This document shows positions 60,998-64,000 of a stretch of 64,000 nt of DNA, piece after piece. The position numbers and the translations under genes were made by a program. The stretch is from Alloscardovia sp963543015 (GTDB lineage: Bacteria > Actinomycetota > Actinomycetes > Actinomycetales > Bifidobacteriaceae), in the NCBI GenBank assembly GCA_963543015.1, contig CAUTYZ010000006.1, forward strand, positions 1 to 64,000, written 5' to 3'. A model generated the notes under the pieces. The model saw only the letters and a program-made list of their open reading frames with translations, was not told the origin of the DNA and searched no databases. How positions within the stretch are numbered: position 1 is the first letter of the stretch; each line of letters begins with the position of its first letter.

Positions 60998-61690
60998 TTA
61001 CTTGTTTGGATTTGTCAAAATGCGAGGCCCGTTTTCGTCACCAACGATAACGGTATCAACCATGTTGAGGAACAATCCGTGCTCGACGACGCCTACAGTG
61101 TGAATGAGATCTTCAGCAAGTTCCTGAGGATTGTCAATGCGCTCGAGATGCAAATCAACAACATAGTTCTTTTCGTCAGTACGTACTGGCTCGCCGTTTG
61201 CGTCGAGACGAAGAGTTGGCTTGTAACCCTTCTCTTCGAAAAGCTTGACGACATGACCTGCGCCAAATGGGATAACTTCCACAGGCAATGGGAACTTTCC
61301 GATAATATCCACAACCTTGGATTCGTCTACAATCCATACAATCTTGTCGGAATTTGTAGCAACAATCTTTTCCCACAAGAGAGCAGCGCCGCCGCCCTTA
61401 ATGCCATCGAAGCGGTCATCAACTTCATCAGCGCCGTCAACGGTAACGTCAATGCGGTCGACATCATCTACGTCTACGATAGTAATGCCGTAGCCTTCAG
61501 CCTGTTCCTTAGTGCGAACGGAAGTGGTAACGCCGGTGAAGGAAAGTCCTTCTTCCTGAACGCGGCGGCCGAGCTCGTCAACGAAGAAACGAACAGTGGA
61601 ACCAGTCCCGAGACCAACGGTCATTCCATCCTGGACGAGCTTCGCTGCTTCGATGCCAGCAGCTTTCTTCAATTCATCTTGGGTTGCCAT
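60998..61690 (-). CDS. rpiA: ribose-5-phosphate isomerase A
   Basis: Interconverts ribose-5-phosphate and ribulose-5-phosphate, feeding the pentose part of central metabolism (in bifidobacteria, the fructose-6-phosphate phosphoketolase route). The 230-residue protein has VGLGTGSTVRFFVDELG near residue 26, the catalytic region DGADEVDDRFDGIKGGGAAL with its Asp and Lys, and the C-terminal VGVVEHGLFLNMVDTVIVG. AAGGAG lies 6 bases before ATG. Probably monocistronic. Confidence 0.96.
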   Translation of the reverse strand: MATQDELKKAAGIEAAKLVQDGMTVGLGTGSTVRFFVDELGRRVQEEGLSFTGVTTSVRTKEQAEGYGITIVDVDDVDRIDVTVDGADEVDDRFDGIKGGGAALLWEKIVATNSDKIVWIVDESKVVDIIGKFPLPVEVIPFGAGHVVKLFEEKGYKPTLRLDANGEPVRTDEKNYVVDLHLERIDNPQELAEDLIHTVGVVEHGLFLNMVDTVIVGDENGPRILTNPNK

Positions 61691-61818
61691 ATTTTCTCCT
61701 TATGTAGGGTCTTGTATAGAGCGGTTATAAAGTGCTATTTGCTTTTGCTATGCGGTTAGGCAGTTATGCAGTTAGGCTGTGCGCGGTCTCAAAACCATGG
61801 TAATGAGACCTATAGTAA

Positions 61819-62790
61819 TTAGAAGAGGGTATCTTGGTGATTATTCTTCCAACTCACATCATCAAATCGCCGAATTGCCTCGTCGAGGATTGCCACAGCG
61901 TGATCCATGTGGTCACTTGCCACTTGGAGACGTTGTGCGGCGGCATCGAAGCGCTCAGTTGCCATGTTCAGGCGTGTAATGAGCTCTTCGGTGAGCGTTG
62001 CATTATCCTCGTGGAAAAGCGGCTGATCGACGAGAGTAGATGATTTCGCAGGCTGTGCGGAAGGCTGTTCAGCAGGCGCGGAAACGAATTGTTCCGCAGG
62101 CTCGGAAATAGTCTGCTCGAGAGGAAGCTCTGCAGGCTGAGTGATAGACGACTCAATGCTCTGAGAATTTTCCTGCTCCGCGACTGCGGCCGTGTGCTGA
62201 GAGTCCGGGCGTGCATTGCGATTTTCCGGTACGACGAGTCCTTGCGAGTAAGGGCCATTGATGAGCACTTGCCAGCCTTCTTCAGGCATGTATCCGTCAA
62301 TCTCGTGTGCGCCTGCTCGTTGCGCGAAACCGCGCGCCAAATCGTCGACCATTTCGTTGTAGAAATTGCCAGCATGGCCTTTAACCCACACAAAATCAAC
62401 CTTACCTGCACGCGCGTTCAGCTCAGCGTCAATCGCGCGGATAAGTTCCACGTTCTTTACGGGCTCTTTTTTGGAATTTTTCCATCCGTTTTTCTTCCAG
62501 CCGTAAATCCACTTTGTGGCACAATTAATGGCGTATTGTGAGTCCGTCTCAATGACAAGAGGGTAATTGCCTGGATGCTCGCGAAGGCACTGCAAAACGG
62601 CAGTTAATTCACCAATTTGATTCGTGCCGTTTGACGCGCCTCCGCAATCGCTAGAACGCCCGGAAATACTTGTCGTTACACCTTGAGGGTTCTCTTTAGT
62701 GTGCTCAACCCATCCCCAGCCCATAGGGCCGTTCGGATTGTTGAGCGCGCTTCCATCAGTGGAAACAGTTACCGTGAAATCAATTTCCAT
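61819..62790 (-). CDS. rnhA: ribonuclease HI with long C-terminal extension
   Basis: Degrades RNA in RNA-DNA hybrids. Residues 1-155 carry the active site: Asp12 (VSTDGSAL), Glu61 (NQIGELTAV), Asp83 (VIETDSQYA) and Asp149/150 (NEMVDDLARG), with His139 in VKGHAGN. After it comes an extension of about 165 residues. It has a Pro/Gln/Glu-rich part with repeated PAE(Q/L) words and then a probable coiled coil (LITRLNMATERFDAAAQRLQ). Standard RNase HI is about 155 residues. The start lies 3 bases after the pgm stop, so the two are translationally linked. Confidence 0.92.
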   Translation of the reverse strand: MEIDFTVTVSTDGSALNNPNGPMGWGWVEHTKENPQGVTTSISGRSSDCGGASNGTNQIGELTAVLQCLREHPGNYPLVIETDSQYAINCATKWIYGWKKNGWKNSKKEPVKNVELIRAIDAELNARAGKVDFVWVKGHAGNFYNEMVDDLARGFAQRAGAHEIDGYMPEEGWQVLINGPYSQGLVVPENRNARPDSQHTAAVAEQENSQSIESSITQPAELPLEQTISEPAEQFVSAPAEQPSAQPAKSSTLVDQPLFHEDNATLTEELITRLNMATERFDAAAQRLQVASDHMDHAVAILDEAIRRFDDVSWKNNHQDTLF

Positions 62791-62793
62791 TAA

Positions 62794-64000
62794 TTAATCC
62801 GCCAATGCGTCGTTAACAACTTCTGTAGCCTGCTCGACAACCTTCTCCAAATTCTCTGGAGAAATGAAGGATTCAGCATAAACCTTGTAGATATTTTCTG
62901 TGCCAGAAGGACGTGCAGCGAACCATGAATTCTCTGTTGTGACCTTCAAACCGCCAATTGGTGCGCCATTTCCAGGAGCTGTGGTCATCTTGGCAGTAAT
63001 ATCTTCGCCAGCAAGGGACGTTGCGGAAACTGAATCAGCGGTCAATCCTGAGAACTTGAGCTTGGTTTCCAAAGTCGTTGGAGTATCGAGACGTGTGTAC
63101 CAGCTTTCGCCGAAACGCTCCACTTGGTCTGCATGCAATTCAGCAGGATTCTTACCTGTGCGAGCCGTGATTTCAGCAGCAAGTAAATCAGGGATGAGAC
63201 CGTCCTTATCGGTAGTCCACACGCGACCGTCAATGCGCAAGAAGCTCATACCGGAAGATTCTTCGCCGCCGAAGCCAACTTCGCCGCTAAAGAGTGAATC
63301 AACGAACCACTTAAAGCCGACAGGAACCTCGACAAGCTTTGCGCCAATAGAATCAACAACGCGGTCAATTAAGCTTGACGACACCAAAGTCTTACCGACA
63401 CCGGCCTGAGCTGGCCACTGAGGGCGATTTCCGCCGAAAAGATACTCTACGCACACAGCAATGTAATGATTTGGGTTCATCACACCTGTTCCTGGGCACA
63501 CAATACCGTGGCGATCTGCATCAGGGTCAGTTCCGCCGACGAGATCATACTTGTCCCAAGCACCCGCGTTCAAACGGTCAAGCAAACCCTTCATAGCGTA
63601 AGGTGAGCTTGGATCCATGCGAATCTTGCCATCGTGATCCAAAGTCATGAAGGACCACTGAGGGTCAACGTCAGGGTTGAGAATGCCAATATTTGTGCCG
63701 TACATTTCGTTAATTAACGGCCAATAATTGACAGAAGCGCCGCCCAGTGGGTCAATTCCCAAACGAACGCCGGACGACTTGATGACATCAAAATCGATAA
63801 CGTTCTTCAAATCTTCGACATAATGCTGACGGAAATCGAAACGTTCAATTAAATCAGAAGTAATTGCCTGCTCAAAAGGAATGCGCTTAACATTCTTCCA
63901 ATCCGGAAGAAGTTCGTTTGCGCGGTCGGCAATTGCCGCTGTAATTTCTGCAGATGCAGGACCGCCGGTCGTTGGATCGTACTTGAAACCGCCATCCGTT
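62794..64000 (-). CDS. pgm: phosphoglucomutase, alpha-D-glucose specific (5' end beyond window)
   Basis: Interconverts glucose-1-phosphate and glucose-6-phosphate, linking the GalT product to central metabolism. About 402 C-terminal codons are visible; the frame is open to the window edge with no start, so the N-terminus and catalytic serine lie outside. Visible are DGGFKYDPTTGGP near the edge, the metal-binding loop GTDPDADRHG, the sugar-binding GGEESSGMSFLR and phosphate-binding RPSGTENIYKVYAES. These fit the long (about 550-residue) Pgm family. rnhA follows after 3 bases. Confidence 0.95.
   Translation of the reverse strand, partial: TDGGFKYDPTTGGPASAEITAAIADRANELLPDWKNVKRIPFEQAITSDLIERFDFRQHYVEDLKNVIDFDVIKSSGVRLGIDPLGGASVNYWPLINEMYGTNIGILNPDVDPQWSFMTLDHDGKIRMDPSSPYAMKGLLDRLNAGAWDKYDLVGGTDPDADRHGIVCPGTGVMNPNHYIAVCVEYLFGGNRPQWPAQAGVGKTLVSSSLIDRVVDSIGAKLVEVPVGFKWFVDSLFSGEVGFGGEESSGMSFLRIDGRVWTTDKDGLIPDLLAAEITARTGKNPAELHADQVERFGESWYTRLDTPTTLETKLKFSGLTADSVSATSLAGEDITAKMTTAPGNGAPIGGLKVTTENSWFAARPSGTENIYKVYAESFISPENLEKVVEQATEVVNDALAD

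Noticed and set aside
61079..61759. 226-codon plus-strand frame opposite rpiA
   Set aside because: Shadow of a conserved gene; its end runs past rpiA into the gap without any signal.

Overview
The window reads as chromosomal DNA of a high-GC Gram-positive (Actinobacteria), most likely family Bifidobacteriaceae. The reasons are the gene run rplU-rpmA-obgE-proB-aminotransferase-tRNA(Trp)-secE-nusG-rplK-rplA, a GlxR-type Crp regulator, an actinobacterial DUF4916 protein, the tiny basic ribosomal protein bS22, and a NusG with a long acidic N-terminus. Base composition looks moderate for the phylum. A lower-GC genus such as Alloscardovia, Scardovia or Gardnerella is a guess, not a demonstration. 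I see no phage, integrase, complete insertion sequence or CRISPR array, so this is mostly core genome. The novelty lies in gene fusions, promoter architecture and intergenic repeats.

Layout. 0-8.6 kb: MIP-family channel, YggS, FAH-family hydrolase, hom-thrB-(Maf-Nudix fusion), an AEC transporter divergent from dapE. 8.7-21.2 kb: RNase E with a very long charged N-terminus, then ribosomal protein, GTPase, proline, secretion and transcription genes with the only tRNA. 21.3-29.7 kb: aldo/keto reductase, secreted HNH-like nuclease, phosphate transporter pstS-pstCA(fused)-pstB, purine permease, and a remnant of an ABC ATPase. 29.7-42.8 kb: Rpf/G5 cell-wall protein, thioredoxin, DUF4916, an alpha/beta-hydrolase-NudC fusion, gcvH, App1-type phosphatase, oligopeptidase B, leuB, a domain-permuted lipoate ligase, pyrD. 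42.8-51.5 kb: class A PBP, Crp, then a DeoR regulator with galT-galK, and a UPF0210/ACT pair. 51.5-64 kb: trmL divergent from mutY, two anchored exported proteins of unknown function, radA, bS22, long-chain acyl-CoA ligase, rpiA, RNase HI, and phosphoglucomutase cut by the window end.

Three signals go beyond ordinary annotation. (1) A family of paired inverted-repeat elements, with arms resembling TATCCACTTTTGGGCA then CGGTCACG, occurs in five intergenic regions (31.2, 55.2-55.5, 57.3-57.4, 58.3-58.4 and 58.7-58.9 kb). (2) About fifteen genes have a TATAAT-like hexamer ending 6-7 bases before the start codon and no Shine-Dalgarno sequence. This is the signature of leaderless mRNAs. (3) The galT promoter is built inside a perfect 12+12 bp inverted repeat, with the -35 in one arm and the -10 in the other. 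It lies directly behind the DeoR gene that probably controls it.

Metabolically the window joins galactose entry (galT, galK, pgm), pentose phosphate (rpiA), threonine/lysine/leucine/proline synthesis (hom, thrB, dapE, leuB, proB), pyrimidines (pyrD), phosphate uptake, and three Nudix-fold proteins likely to act in nucleotide sanitation.
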